Source of the DNA: Massilia sp. BJB1822
GTDB lineage: Bacteria > Pseudomonadota > Gammaproteobacteria > Burkholderiales > Burkholderiaceae_D
Reading direction: 5' to 3'
DNA: 64,000 nucleotides
NCBI RefSeq assembly: GCF_013369485.1
Contig: NZ_JABWEB010000004.1
Span: 124,001 to 188,000, forward strand
The first letter of the stretch is position 1. Every line of letters begins with the position of its first letter. A program made the translations under genes and the position numbers. Below, piece by piece: positions 42,136 through 51,110 of the stretch. A model generated the notes under the pieces. That model was not told where the DNA came from. It worked only from the letters and a program-made list of their open reading frames with translations, and searched no databases.

Positions 42136-43105
42136 CGCCGTTGGCGAGCAGGGCGGCGAGGCGGGGGAGGTCGATGTTGCCGCCGCTGAGGATGATGCCG
42201 ATGCGTTGGCCGTGCAACTGTTCTTTCATCTTGCGGGCGGCAGCGTAGCCGAGGCAGCCGGTGGGTTCCACCACCAGCTTCATGCGGGCGGCGAAGAAGC
42301 GCATGGCGTCGACCAGCTCGGCATCGCTGGCGGTCAGGATATCGGTCGCTTCGCGCAGCACGATGGGGAAGGTGTAGTTGCCCATGTGCTGGGTCTGGGC
42401 GCCGTCGGCGATCGTTTGCGGGGTGTCGATGTGGACGATCTTCCCGCTGCGGAAGGATTGCTGGCCGTCGTTGCCTGCTTCGGGTTCGACGCCGTAGACC
42501 TTGCATTGCGGCGACAGCGCGCGCGCCGAGAGCAGGCTGCCGGACGTCAGGCCGCCGCCACCCATGGGCGCGAACAGGGCGTCGAGCTGGCCCACTTCTT
42601 CGAACAGTTCCTTGGCGGCCGTGCCTTGGCCGGCGATGACGTCGGGATGGTCATAGGGCGGAATCAGGGTCATGCCATGTTTCTGCGCCAGGTCGCGGCC
42701 GATCTGCTCGCGGTCTTCCTTGTAGCGGTCGTAGATGATGACGGTGGCGCCGTAGCCGCGCGTGGCGGCGATCTTGGATTCGGGCGCGTCGTGCGGCATG
42801 ATGATGGTGGCGGGAATGCCCAGTATCCTGGCCGCCAGCGCAATCGCTTGCGCGTGGTTGCCGGACGAGAAAGCCACGACGCCGGCCTTGCGCTGCTGCG
42901 CGTCGAATTTCGACAGGGCGTTGAAGCCGCCGCGGAATTTGAAGGCGCCCATGCGCTGCAGGTTTTCGCATTTGAAGAAGACTTCGGCGCCCAGTTCTTC
43001 GTTGACGGTGCGCGAAGTCAGTACCGGCGTGCGGTGGGCATGGCCTTCGATGCGGCGCGCGGCCGCTGCAACGTCTTCATAAGTGGGCAGTATCAGTTCG
43101 CTCAT
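42131..43105 (-). CDS. PLP-dependent serine/threonine or hydroxyaspartate ammonia-lyase
   Basis: 324 residues of the fold II PLP family. The catalytic lysine is in MGAFKFRGGFNAL, the substrate loop in SSGNHAQAIALAA and the phosphate-binding glycine loop in MGGGGLTSGSLL. The length and lack of a C-terminal ACT domain fit serine racemase-like, catabolic threonine ammonia-lyase or beta-hydroxyaspartate dehydratase (BhcB) proteins. The gene lies 15 bases downstream of an ornithine-cyclodeaminase-family reductase, as bhcB does next to bhcD, which favours hydroxyaspartate as substrate. That assignment is inferred. Confidence 0.85.
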   Translation of the reverse strand: MSELILPTYEDVAAAARRIEGHAHRTPVLTSRTVNEELGAEVFFKCENLQRMGAFKFRGGFNALSKFDAQQRKAGVVAFSSGNHAQAIALAARILGIPATIIMPHDAPESKIAATRGYGATVIIYDRYKEDREQIGRDLAQKHGMTLIPPYDHPDVIAGQGTAAKELFEEVGQLDALFAPMGGGGLTSGSLLSARALSPQCKVYGVEPEAGNDGQQSFRSGKIVHIDTPQTIADGAQTQHMGNYTFPIVLREATDILTASDAELVDAMRFFAARMKLVVEPTGCLGYAAARKMKEQLHGQRIGIILSGGNIDLPRLAALLANGV

Positions 43106-43120
43106 TGCTTTCCTTTCGTT

Positions 43121-44089
43121 TTACCAGGGCCAGGCGATGCTGCTGCCTGCGCCTTCCGTTACGGCGCGTTGGTACAGCATGCGCGCCACCGTCAAGTCTT
43201 GCAGGGCAAGGCCTGTCATATCAAAAATCGTGATGCTGTCGTCTGCCGGACGCTGGCCGCCTTGCGCCAGCAGCGCGCCGATTTCTTCGGCCGGCAGCGT
43301 GGGCGCCCATTGCAGCTCGCCCACTTGCCGCGCTTGCGCCAGATCGTCGGCCCAGAGATGGGCGCGTTCCAGCAGGCCTGGTGGCAGCTCGCGCTTGCCG
43401 CGCGTGTCGGCGCCAACGCCGTTCAGGTGGGTGCCTGGCTGCACCGCATCGGCTGCAAATAAAGGGGTTTTGCTTGGCGTGGTGGTGATGACGATATCGC
43501 TGTCCGCCACGGCCGCATCGGCGCTGATGCCGGGCGCGATATCGCAGCGCTGGGCGAATGCGGCTTCGAAGGCGCTGTCGCGGCGCGCGCCGGAAGCGAG
43601 GTAGCGCACCTGGCGCAGGCCGGGCAGGGTGCGCAGCGCGTAGTCGAGCTGTGCGCGCGCCTGCACGCCGGTGCCGAAGATGCACAGGCGGCTTGCATCG
43701 GCGCGGGCCAGCGCCTGCAGGCCGAGAGCGCCCGCCGCGGCGGTACGCTCGGTGGTGACGGCGTTGCCGTCGATGAGGCATTGCGGCCGGCCCGTGGCCG
43801 GATCGTGCAGCAGGATGGTGGCCTGGTGCGCGTCGCCGCCCACGTCGCGGTTGGCGGGCCAGAAGCCGGCCGCCTTGTAGCCGAGCAGGCCTTGCGCCGC
43901 CACGTCGCCGGCCTTGATGCCGAAGACGGCGCCGCCCGGCAGCGCTTCGCGCACCAGCGGGAAGATGCGGCCGGCGCGCTGCTGATGCAGCAGGAAGGCT
44001 TCGCGCACCGCGTCCAGCACGGCGTCGGGATGCAGCAGGGCGGCGACCTGGTCGCGGTCGAGCAGGAGCAGGCGGGCGTTATTTCGCAT
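43121..44089 (-). CDS. Ornithine cyclodeaminase / mu-crystallin family reductase
   Basis: 322 residues from the ATG complementary to 44087-44089 (MRNNARLLLLDRDQVAALL). Family markers are KAGDVAAQGLLGYKAAGFWP, the NAD-binding loop LCIFGTGVQARAQLDYAL and ADSDIVITTTPSKTPLF plus HLNGVGADTRGKRELP. Members include ornithine cyclodeaminase, alanine dehydrogenase, DauB and iminosuccinate reductase (BhcD). Its start overlaps the upstream regulator gene by 11 bases. With a dehydratase downstream, an imine reductase role such as iminosuccinate to aspartate is plausible. Confidence 0.88.
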   Translation of the reverse strand: MRNNARLLLLDRDQVAALLHPDAVLDAVREAFLLHQQRAGRIFPLVREALPGGAVFGIKAGDVAAQGLLGYKAAGFWPANRDVGGDAHQATILLHDPATGRPQCLIDGNAVTTERTAAAGALGLQALARADASRLCIFGTGVQARAQLDYALRTLPGLRQVRYLASGARRDSAFEAAFAQRCDIAPGISADAAVADSDIVITTTPSKTPLFAADAVQPGTHLNGVGADTRGKRELPPGLLERAHLWADDLAQARQVGELQWAPTLPAEEIGALLAQGGQRPADDSITIFDMTGLALQDLTVARMLYQRAVTEGAGSSIAWPW

Positions 44090-44702
44090 AGTTGTACACC
44101 GTGGCGCGTGAGACGCCCAGATGCTGGGCGATGATTTCCATGGCGCGCCGCATATCGAGCAGGCCGGCACTTTTCAGTTCGCGCAGCAGGTTGCGGCGCT
44201 CGTCGGCTTTAAGCGCGCGCGGCGTGGTGGCCAGGCGCGCGGCAAACTGGTCGATGCGGGCGCGGATGGCGTCGGCGCCGGCCGGGTCCAGGCTTTCCTG
44301 GATGGCGGCGTTGGCGTCCACGCTGCCGAACTGGCCGAGCAGGCTATGCAGGCTGCGGAACAGGCTCAGGTCGACGTTCATGCACAGGGCGGCGACGTAA
44401 TTGCCTTCATCGTCCTTGATGCCGATCGAGGTGCTTTTGGCTTGCCGCCCATCGGGAAAGTGGTTGGGGTAGTTGGCCAGCACTTGCGGATAGGCGGGAT
44501 CGGCGATGCGCGCCAGCCCCAGCTCGGTGGCCGGATCGCCGGGCTGGCGGCCCGACAGATTGTTATGGATGGCCAGCACGGTGCTGTGCGGGTCGCGCAG
44601 ATCGTGCAGCACCACTTCGCAAAACGGGGCCAGGGTCTGGCCCAGGCCGGCGGCGATGTGCTGCAGTTGCTCGATCAGGTGGTCGTGGTCTTTGCTTTGC
44701 AT
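44079..44702 (-). CDS. YheO/DauR-family PAS and HTH transcriptional regulator
   Basis: 207 residues. The N-terminal half is a PAS-like YheO domain (LAPFCEVVLHDLRDPHSTVLAI, KSTSIGIKDDEGNYVAALC). The C-terminal half carries a helix-turn-helix (LLDMRRAMEIIAQHLGVSRATVYNYAK). DauR of Pseudomonas, which controls D-arginine catabolism including an ornithine-cyclodeaminase-family gene, is of this type. Here it is first in an operon with a reductase and an ammonia-lyase, and overlaps the former, so it is likely their direct regulator. An amino acid effector is inferred. Confidence 0.9.
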   Translation of the reverse strand: MQSKDHDHLIEQLQHIAAGLGQTLAPFCEVVLHDLRDPHSTVLAIHNNLSGRQPGDPATELGLARIADPAYPQVLANYPNHFPDGRQAKSTSIGIKDDEGNYVAALCMNVDLSLFRSLHSLLGQFGSVDANAAIQESLDPAGADAIRARIDQFAARLATTPRALKADERRNLLRELKSAGLLDMRRAMEIIAQHLGVSRATVYNYAK

Positions 44703-44817
44703 TTTTACAGATTATCTCGTTTTGGATTAAATGTAAACTCACCTTCGATCCAGTGCGATTTAATATTGCCGTAAGGAAATATTGCTAAGGTGGCGTTTTG
44801 CCACTCAAGGGATGACT

Positions 44818-45900
44818 ATGCAAAGCAAGCTGATTTTTTCCGCCACGGTGCTGGCTGCGCTGCTGGCCGGCTGCGGCGGCGGCAATGCGCCGGCCGGCGA
44901 CAACGCGGCTGCGGAACGCGCGCGCAGCGCTGCCGCCCCGCAACGCGCGGCGCCGGCCAAGATGGTGCTGGCCTACTACTCCGGCTATGCCAATAACTAC
45001 AAGGCGCTAACCACGCATTACGCCAACTTCAATGCGGTGGCGATCGATTATTGGAATATCACGGCCGAGGGCGTGGTGGTGGGCAATGGCGATCCCGCGC
45101 CGTCGAATGCGATTGCCTTCCTCAAGTCGAAAAAGATCCCGATCTACGGCTGCATCTCGAATGTGGACGGCGACTGGAGCCAGGCCATTGCGCATGGCGT
45201 GACCGGCACCTTCCGCAAGACGGCCATTGCCAATCTGCTGGCTTTCGCCAAGAAGAACGGCTTTGCCGGCATCAATATCGACTTCGAAAACGTGAATAAG
45301 GATGACCGCGCCAATCTGAGCGCCTTCACCGCCGAACTGGGCACTGTCCTGCATGCGAATGGCCTGAAGCTGATCATCAGCGTGCCCGCTTTCTCGGCCG
45401 CCGACGAGAATCATGAGTACAATCAGGCTTTCGATTTGGCCGCTCTCGGCCGCGCCGTCGACTACCTCCAGATCATGAGCTATGACCAGGCCATTCCCGC
45501 CTGGGATCCCGGTCCGGTCGCCAGTTCCGGCTGGATGGAAGATGCACTCGACTATGCGGTTGCCAAAGCACCTGCCGAGCGCATCCTGAACGGCTTGCCG
45601 GCCTATGGTTACGACTGGATCGCGGCCGGCAATGGCAAGCAAGTGTTCTGGAATGCCATCCCCGGCATGCTGAAGCAGTATGGCATCACGCCGCGCTACG
45701 ACATCGGCAGCAATTCCCTGACCTTCAACTACACCGCGACCGATGGCCAGCCGCATACGGTATGGACGGAAAACGCCCAAAGCATCACGCTGAAAGCCAG
45801 CCTGGTCAACGCCTATGGCCTGGGCGGCACCTCGGTCTATGCGCTGGGCATGGAAGACGCCAGCTTCTGGAAAGCCGTCCAAGCCGGCCTGCAAAAATAA
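44818..45900 (+). CDS. GH18-family lipoprotein (chitinase/YaaH-like)
   Basis: 360 residues from the ATG at 44818, seven bases after AAGGG; an ATG six bases earlier is too close to that site. The lipoprotein signal ends LLAGCGGG (Cys18). The GH18 barrel is seen in MVLAYYSGYANNYKALTTHY, GINIDFENV with catalytic Asp155 and Glu157, and later LQIMSYDQAIPAWDPGPVA and LNGLPAYGYDWIA. The pattern is closest to SleL/YaaH-type N-acetylglucosaminidases or secreted chitinase-like proteins. It acts outside or in the periplasm on GlcNAc polymers. The exact polymer is not known. Confidence 0.9.
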   Translation: MQSKLIFSATVLAALLAGCGGGNAPAGDNAAAERARSAAAPQRAAPAKMVLAYYSGYANNYKALTTHYANFNAVAIDYWNITAEGVVVGNGDPAPSNAIAFLKSKKIPIYGCISNVDGDWSQAIAHGVTGTFRKTAIANLLAFAKKNGFAGINIDFENVNKDDRANLSAFTAELGTVLHANGLKLIISVPAFSAADENHEYNQAFDLAALGRAVDYLQIMSYDQAIPAWDPGPVASSGWMEDALDYAVAKAPAERILNGLPAYGYDWIAAGNGKQVFWNAIPGMLKQYGITPRYDIGSNSLTFNYTATDGQPHTVWTENAQSITLKASLVNAYGLGGTSVYALGMEDASFWKAVQAGLQK

Positions 45901-45909
45901 GCAGGGACG

Positions 45910-45937
45910 AAAAAAAGCCCCGGGATGGACCCGGGGC
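45910..45937 (-). terminator. Intrinsic terminator after phasin gene
   Basis: GCCCCGGG-ATGGA-CCCGGGGC with 8-base arms. On the minus strand it is followed by TTTTTTT. It also lies 10 bases after the convergent GH18 stop. Confidence 0.9.
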
Positions 45938-46017
45938 AGAAGAAAGCATCCGCTGGAGAGGAAACCACGGATGCCGAGGAGACCTTTGGACAGCGGGGAG
46001 GCCCGAGGGCCTTCCGA

Positions 46018-46593
46018 TTAAGCTTGCTTTTTGACGGCGGCAGCCGGGGCAGCCTTGGCGGCGGCGGCGGTGAACTGGTTCACGGCGGCGCTCAGGTTGG
46101 CTTCCACGGTTTCAGCGGCTTGCTTGGCGGTTTTGGTGAATTGCTCGTAGCCGGCGTGGGCGCTGCCCAGGGCCGATTTGAACAGGGCCACGGCGTTTTC
46201 GGTGCCGGCTGGGGCGTTTTTGCTCACTTCTTCCACCAGCGAGATCACTTTGCGGTTGGTTTCGGCGATCTGGGTTTCAGCGGCTTTGCTGAATTCGGCT
46301 TGGGTGCCGGAAGCGATCGAGGCCAGGTGACGGCCATAGGCGATGGCTTTTTCAGCGGTCGGCTGGGCCTGAGCAGCGGTCAGCGAGAAGAATTCTTGCG
46401 GGTCTTTGGCAGCCAGCAGTTGCTTGGCGGTGACGGCGGACTCTTCCAGCGAGGCTTTCGCGGCGGTCAGGTTCAGATCGACAAACTTCTCAACGCCTTC
46501 GAAGGCTTTGTTGGTCAGCGAGGAAAAGATGGCGAACTGGCTCTCGAAATTGGCCTTGGTCGCATTGGAAAATTGCTCAGGAATCGAAAACAT
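46018..46593 (-). CDS. phaP: Phasin family protein (PHB granule)
   Basis: 191 residues, nearly all helical, beginning [20 protein letters not shown], with the phasin core [41 protein letters not shown] and a tail of Ala/Lys ([15 protein letters not shown]). Phasins coat polyhydroxybutyrate granules and control their size. The gene is single with its own terminator. Two TTGTGC-N3-GCA palindromes upstream (46688-46759) look like sites for the PHB-sensing repressor PhaR, so expression probably follows PHB accumulation. Confidence 0.93.
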   Translation of the reverse strand: MFSIPEQFSNATKANFESQFAIFSSLTNKAFEGVEKFVDLNLTAAKASLEESAVTAKQLLAAKDPQEFFSLTAAQAQPTAEKAIAYGRHLASIASGTQAEFSKAAETQIAETNRKVISLVEEVSKNAPAGTENAVALFKSALGSAHAGYEQFTKTAKQAAETVEANLSAAVNQFTAAAAKAAPAAAVKKQA

Positions 46594-46903
46594 TTAACTC
46601 TCCAGTAAGTAAATAGTCGTTGATTGAATACGCTGTTTGCTACCTGCGGTGAAGCGCAAAACGGTTTTTCAGGGGCCGAACAACAAATTGTGCAACGCAA
46701 CAAACCCAATTTTACGGAACTGGGAAAAGATGTCAAGGAATATTTTGTGCGTTGCACAAGGGCACTAAATACTTGTTGTTACAGGGTTTTTTCTTGCTAG
46801 CGCAGGGTTTGAGTCAGGAAAAAATGCAGCGCCGCAGCGAAGCCGGGGTGAGCATGCGCTGCCGTGTTAGACTGCCTGTCCTGTTTTCAGTTTGCTAGCT
46901 GCC
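46594..46903. other. 310-base gap: divergent promoters and putative PhaR sites
   Basis: No gene is visible. The left part is the phasin promoter region with two palindromic sites, given separately. The right part (46760-46903) holds the promoter of the EamA transporter gene; TAGACT at 46868-46873 is a weak -10 candidate, with the ATG at 46904. Confidence 0.5.
46688..46759. promoter_or_regulatory. Two candidate PhaR operators upstream of phasin gene
   Basis: TTGTGCAACGCAACAA at 46688-46703 and the perfect palindrome TTGTGC-GTT-GCACAA at 46745-46759, 57 bases apart. TGC/GCA-rich palindromes before phaP are the known targets of PhaR, which leaves DNA when it binds PHB. The phaR gene is not in this window. 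Confidence 0.55.
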
Positions 46904-47806
46904 ATGTCTGATACCTCTACAGCCAGCCCAGCCACGGCTTTGCTCTCGCCGGTGCCGCTGTTTTTCGTCTTTCTGTGGAGTACGGGTTTCATTGTTGCCA
47001 AGTATGGTTTGCCCTATGCGCCGCCGCTGACTTTCCTATTGCTGCGTTTTCTTGGCGTGCTGGCCATCCTGGCTCCGGCCATTGTGCTGCTGAAAGCGCC
47101 CTGGCCGCGGGGCAAGGTGGGCCATATTGCCGTGGCCGGCGTCCTGGTGCAGGCCGGTTATCTGAGCGGGGTGTGGTGCGCGATCAAGCTGGGCATGCCG
47201 GCCGGCTTGTCGGCCCTGATCGTCGGCATGCAGCCGATCCTGACGGCTTTTGCCGCGCCCCTGCTGGGCGAGAAAGTGCGGCCGCGCCAGTGGCTGGGCC
47301 TGGTTTTCGGCCTGGCGGGCGTCGGCCTGGTGGTGGCGGCCAAGGTCACGCTGGTGGGCTTGAGCTGGCAGAGCCTGGCGCTATGCGTGGGCGCGCTGCT
47401 GGCGATGACGGCCGGCACGCTTTACCAAAAACATTTTTGCCCGCGTTTTGACTTGCGCAGCGGCACGGTGATCCAGTTCTCGGCTTCGTTTGTGGTGGTG
47501 CTGCCCTTTGCCGTGGCGCTGGAAGGCCTGGGCTGGGATTTTGCCGTGGTGAACTGGACGCCGCAATTCTTCGGTGCCTGGGCCTGGTCGGTGCTGGCGC
47601 TGTCGATCGGCGCTATTTTCCTGCTGTTCGCCCTGATCCGCCGCAGCGACGCCACCCAGGTTAGCAGTCTGATGTATCTGACCCCGCCCACCACCGCCCT
47701 GATGGCCTGGCTGCTGTTTGGCGAGGCTTTCAATCTGCTCGGCCTGGCCGGCATGGCGCTGGCCGTGCTGGGCGTGGTCTTCGTTGTGCGTCCATCCAAA
47801 AACTAG
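46904..47806 (+). CDS. EamA-domain DMT-superfamily transporter
   Basis: 300 residues from the ATG at 46904 (MSDTSTASPA); a TTG twelve bases earlier is unlikely. Ten hydrophobic helices in two EamA repeats: FFVFLWSTGFIVAKYGLPYA to LGEKVRPRQWLGLVFGLAGV, and the second from GALLAMTAGTLYQKHF to LLFGEAFNLLGLAGMALAVLGV. It probably exports metabolites or amino acids at the inner membrane; the substrate is unknown. It is followed after 13 bases by a nitroreductase gene, likely in the same transcript. Confidence 0.9.
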   Translation: MSDTSTASPATALLSPVPLFFVFLWSTGFIVAKYGLPYAPPLTFLLLRFLGVLAILAPAIVLLKAPWPRGKVGHIAVAGVLVQAGYLSGVWCAIKLGMPAGLSALIVGMQPILTAFAAPLLGEKVRPRQWLGLVFGLAGVGLVVAAKVTLVGLSWQSLALCVGALLAMTAGTLYQKHFCPRFDLRSGTVIQFSASFVVVLPFAVALEGLGWDFAVVNWTPQFFGAWAWSVLALSIGAIFLLFALIRRSDATQVSSLMYLTPPTTALMAWLLFGEAFNLLGLAGMALAVLGVVFVVRPSKN

Positions 47807-47819
47807 AGAGAATGCAGGC

Positions 47820-48515
47820 ATGATTTCCAGTCCAGAACAGCAGGCGGTCGACGCCGCCATCACCTCGCGCCGCTCGATCCGCGCCTTCCTGCCGACGCCG
47901 CTGGCGCGCGAAGATATCGAACAGATTTTGCAGGTGGCGGCGCGCGCGCCCTCCGGCACCAATGTCCAGCCCTGGCGCGTGCATGTGCTGACGGGTGAGG
48001 CCAAGGAAGAGTTGAGCCGCCGCATTCTGGAGGCTTACCATGACCCGTTCCAGGCCGCCACCCATACCGAGCCGTATGCCTATTACCCGCGCCAATGGGT
48101 GGCGCCGTATATCGACCGGCGCCGCAAGGTGGGCTGGGATCTGTATGCGCTGCTGGGCCTGACGCGCGAGGACAAGGCTGGCATGGCGGCCCAGCATGGC
48201 CGCAATTACGCTTTCTTCGACGCGCCGGTGGGGCTGATCTTTACCATCGATAACATCATGGAGCAGGGTTCCTGGCTGGACTATGGCATGTTCCTGCAGA
48301 ACATCATGGTGGCGGCGCGCGGCCGGGGGCTGGACACTTGCCCGCAAGCAGCGTTCACCCAATATCACCGGATTATCAGCGAATATTTGCGGTTGCCCGA
48401 CAACGAAACAGTAGTCTGCGGCATGGCGCTGGGATATGCTGATCTAAGCAAGATAGAAAATACGCTAGTGACCGAGAGAGTCCCCGTTGCTGAATTTGTT
48501 AAATTTGCGGAGTAA
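47820..48515 (+). CDS. Nitroreductase family flavoprotein
   Basis: 231 residues from the ATG at 47820. Flavin-binding motifs of the NfsB/FRP fold are ITSRRSIRAFLPTPLAREDI, VAARAPSGTNVQPWRVHVLTG, LDYGMFLQNIMVAARGRGL and the C-terminal VVCGMALGYADLSKIENTL. It should be an FMN-dependent NAD(P)H oxidoreductase acting on nitro compounds or quinones. It follows the EamA transporter closely (13 bases). Confidence 0.92.
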   Translation: MISSPEQQAVDAAITSRRSIRAFLPTPLAREDIEQILQVAARAPSGTNVQPWRVHVLTGEAKEELSRRILEAYHDPFQAATHTEPYAYYPRQWVAPYIDRRRKVGWDLYALLGLTREDKAGMAAQHGRNYAFFDAPVGLIFTIDNIMEQGSWLDYGMFLQNIMVAARGRGLDTCPQAAFTQYHRIISEYLRLPDNETVVCGMALGYADLSKIENTLVTERVPVAEFVKFAE

Positions 48516-48666
48516 ATAAGCCGTTGCGCGCCAGCGTCAAAGAATGAACATTGTGTCTTGCTCTTTGGCAAATTCTAGTGCCATCAACCTTAATTTTACT
48601 TGCGCTGGAGCAGTGTTTTGTTACACTGCAACGTAGGACCTTCTCTTCCGTACTGGGGAAAATCGA

Positions 48667-49755
48667 ATGTATAAACTTGCCATCAGCGCGTTGATCTCCG
48701 CGCTCTTCATTTCCCTGCCCGCAGCGGCGGCTCCGGTCAAGCACGGGGCGAAGGCTGTCAGCGTCAAGAAGAGCAAGGCCGGCGTGCGCCGCCAGGCCGC
48801 TGCCGACGAGCCGCGCATGGTCAAGCGCGTGGTCATGGTGCATGGCAAGCGCAAGGTCGTGTACCAGCGTCTGGTGAGCGTGGGCGATGCCATTCCCGCC
48901 CGTCCCACCGTCGGCGATATGGCCGGCCTCAACCTGACGCGCGACCCGCTCGACCTGAAATCGAATGTGGCCCTGGTGCTGGATCAGGCCAATTCCGAAG
49001 TGCTGTTCGAAAAGAATGCCAATGTGGCCCTGCCGATTGCCTCCATCACCAAGATGATGACCGGGCTGGTGGTGGTGGAAGCCAACCAGGATATGGACGA
49101 GATGCTGACCGTGAGCGAGGATGACGTCGACCGCGCCAAGTTCAGCAGCTCGCGCCTGAAAGTCGGCTCCCAGCTGAGCCGGCGCGATATGCTGCATATC
49201 GCCCTGATGAGTTCGGAAAACCGCGCCGCCTCGGCGCTGGGCCACAATTATCCGGGCGGCCTGCCGGCCTTCGTCGAGGCGATGAACGCCAAGGCGCGCC
49301 AGCTGGGCATGAGCGAAACCCATTACGTCGATTCCAGCGGCCTGTCGAAAAACAATGTCGCCAGCGCGCGCGACCTGGCCAAGCTGGCCCAGGCCGCTTA
49401 CGAGCATCCCTTGCTGCGCGAATATTCGACGGCGCCGAAAGCCGTGGTGGAAGCGAATGGCCGTCCCATGCTGTTCGGCACCACCAACCGTCTGGTGGCG
49501 CCCAATTCGGGCTGGGAAATCGGTTTGCAGAAAACCGGCTTCATCAATGAAGCGGGCCGTTGCCTGATGATGCAGGCCGTGGTCGAAGGCCGTGCCGTGA
49601 TCATGGTGCTGCTCGACGCCAAGGGTTCGGCCGCACGCGCCGCCGATGCGCTGCGCATGCGCAAATGGTTGAGCGCCTTGAAACCGCCGGGCTTCTCCAC
49701 CTCCACGGCGGCCAGCCCGGCCGTCACTACTTCTTACTCGGCAGCAGGCATGTAA
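48667..49755 (+). CDS. pbpG: D-alanyl-D-alanine endopeptidase, PBP7 type
   Basis: 362 residues with a signal peptide (AISALISALFISLPAAAA). The serine penicillin-binding motifs are Ser126-x-x-Lys129 (PIASITKMMTGLVV), SSEN (HIALMSSENRAAS) and KTG (IGLQKTGFINEAG). The order and spacing fit S11 peptidases of the PBP7/DacA group. A basic linker (KHGAKAVSVKKSKAGVRR) follows the signal peptide. It trims or opens peptidoglycan cross-links in the periplasm. Its last 22 bases overlap the convergent IclR gene. Confidence 0.92.
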   Translation: MYKLAISALISALFISLPAAAAPVKHGAKAVSVKKSKAGVRRQAAADEPRMVKRVVMVHGKRKVVYQRLVSVGDAIPARPTVGDMAGLNLTRDPLDLKSNVALVLDQANSEVLFEKNANVALPIASITKMMTGLVVVEANQDMDEMLTVSEDDVDRAKFSSSRLKVGSQLSRRDMLHIALMSSENRAASALGHNYPGGLPAFVEAMNAKARQLGMSETHYVDSSGLSKNNVASARDLAKLAQAAYEHPLLREYSTAPKAVVEANGRPMLFGTTNRLVAPNSGWEIGLQKTGFINEAGRCLMMQAVVEGRAVIMVLLDAKGSAARAADALRMRKWLSALKPPGFSTSTAASPAVTTSYSAAGM

Positions 49756-50516
49756 CCGAGGGTGGCCGAGATCTGGTTGGCGGTGGTGACCAGATCTTCC
49801 AGCCACTCTTCCTGCAGACGGTCGGCCGGGGCCGAGATCGACAGGCCCGCCACCAGCTTGCCTGAATCGTCGCGGATGCCGGCCGCCATGCAGCGCACGC
49901 CCAGTTCCAGCTCCTCATTGTCGCGCGCATAGCCGCGCGCGCGCACCAGGCTCAGTTCCCGCTCCAGCTTGCTCAAATCCGTGATGGAATTCTTGTTGTG
50001 CCCGGCCAGGCCGGTGCGCGTGGCATAGGCGCGGATGGCTTTCGGCTCGTCCACCGACAGGAAGAGCTTGCCGGTCGAGGTCAGGTGCAGGGGGCCGCGG
50101 CCGCCGATGGCGCGCACCACTTGCATGCCGGAGCGTTCGGAGAAGGCGCGGTCGATGTAGACGATCTCGTCGCCCTGGCGCACCGACAGATTGATGGTCT
50201 GCTGGGTTTTCTTGTGCAGGGAGCGCATGAAATCGAGCGCCGCTTCGCGCACGGAGAGCCGGCTCTTGACCACATTGCCCAGTTCCAGCAGGCGCATGCC
50301 GAGGCGATAAGTGCCCGGTTCGACGCGGTCGACGAAACGGGTCAGCACCATATCGTTGAGGATGCGGTGGGCGGTGGAAGGGTGCAGGCCGGACACCTTG
50401 GACAATTCCTTCAAGCTAACAGGGTCGGGATATTTGGCCAATGCGTCCAGCAAGGCCACCATGCGCTCGATTACCTGAATGGTCGTCTTTTGTTCCGGGA
50501 CGGATTCAATTTTCAT
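49734..50516 (-). CDS. IclR-family transcriptional regulator
   Basis: 260 residues from the ATG complementary to 50514-50516 (MKIESVPEQKTTIQVIERM). The N-terminal winged HTH reads VSLKELSKVSGLHPSTAHRILND, and the C-terminal effector domain shows the family pattern INLSVRQGDEIVYIDRAFSE, LHLTSTGKLFLS and GVRCMAAGIRDDSGKLVAGLSISAP. IclR proteins control carbon catabolism; the target is not evident, since neighbours are pbpG and dgkA. It overlaps pbpG tail to tail by 22 bases. Confidence 0.93.
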   Translation of the reverse strand: MKIESVPEQKTTIQVIERMVALLDALAKYPDPVSLKELSKVSGLHPSTAHRILNDMVLTRFVDRVEPGTYRLGMRLLELGNVVKSRLSVREAALDFMRSLHKKTQQTINLSVRQGDEIVYIDRAFSERSGMQVVRAIGGRGPLHLTSTGKLFLSVDEPKAIRAYATRTGLAGHNKNSITDLSKLERELSLVRARGYARDNEELELGVRCMAAGIRDDSGKLVAGLSISAPADRLQEEWLEDLVTTANQISATLGYMPAAE

Positions 50517-50675
50517 GATGCGGTTGGTGCAGTGCAGTATTCGGTACTGCATTTATACCATGATGTGAAAAAAATGGGAATTCTGTGTCATATTGGTGTC
50601 TGGAAAGTGTGAATAAATACTCACGCCCAGGCATAATGGCGCACCGAACCATCCCAGATCAGCGAGCATAGAAAC

Positions 50676-51062
50676 ATGGAACAGCCTGTCAGCGAATTCA
50701 AAAGCAAAAGCGGTTTGAAGCGCATCCTTTCCGCCTTCTTTTATTCGGTGGATGGCTTGAAATCTGCCTGGCGCCACGAGCACGCCTTCCGCCAGGAGTT
50801 GATGCTCTTCGTTTTCGGCGGCGTGATCGCCATGTTCCTGCCAGTGTCGGCTTTCCAGAAACTGGTGCTGATCGGCGTGCTGGTGCTGGTGCTGATCGTG
50901 GAGCTGATCAACTCGGCCATTGAAGCCGTGGTCGACCGCATTTCTCTGGATCGTCACCCGCTGTCGAAGAATGCCAAGGATTTTGGCAGTGCAGCAGTCT
51001 TGCTGGCCTGCTTGCTGGCCGGCGCCACCTGGGCGGTGGTGCTGTTCAACCGCTTTTACTGA
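50676..51062 (+). CDS. dgkA: Diacylglycerol kinase DgkA
   Basis: 128 residues, three membrane helices. The family signature EAVVDRISLDRHPLSKNAKD and the catalytic glutamates (IVELINSAIEAVVDR) are intact, as is AWRHEHAFRQELML near the N-terminus. It phosphorylates diacylglycerol left from periplasmic glucan and lipid A modification, returning it to phospholipid synthesis in the inner membrane. It has its own start region and lies upstream of the sulfate-binding protein gene. Confidence 0.95.
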   Translation: MEQPVSEFKSKSGLKRILSAFFYSVDGLKSAWRHEHAFRQELMLFVFGGVIAMFLPVSAFQKLVLIGVLVLVLIVELINSAIEAVVDRISLDRHPLSKNAKDFGSAAVLLACLLAGATWAVVLFNRFY

Positions 51063-51110
51063 GCGGCATGCCGGCTATATAAGTTTGGGGTATATAAAAC
51101 TTCCAAATCC

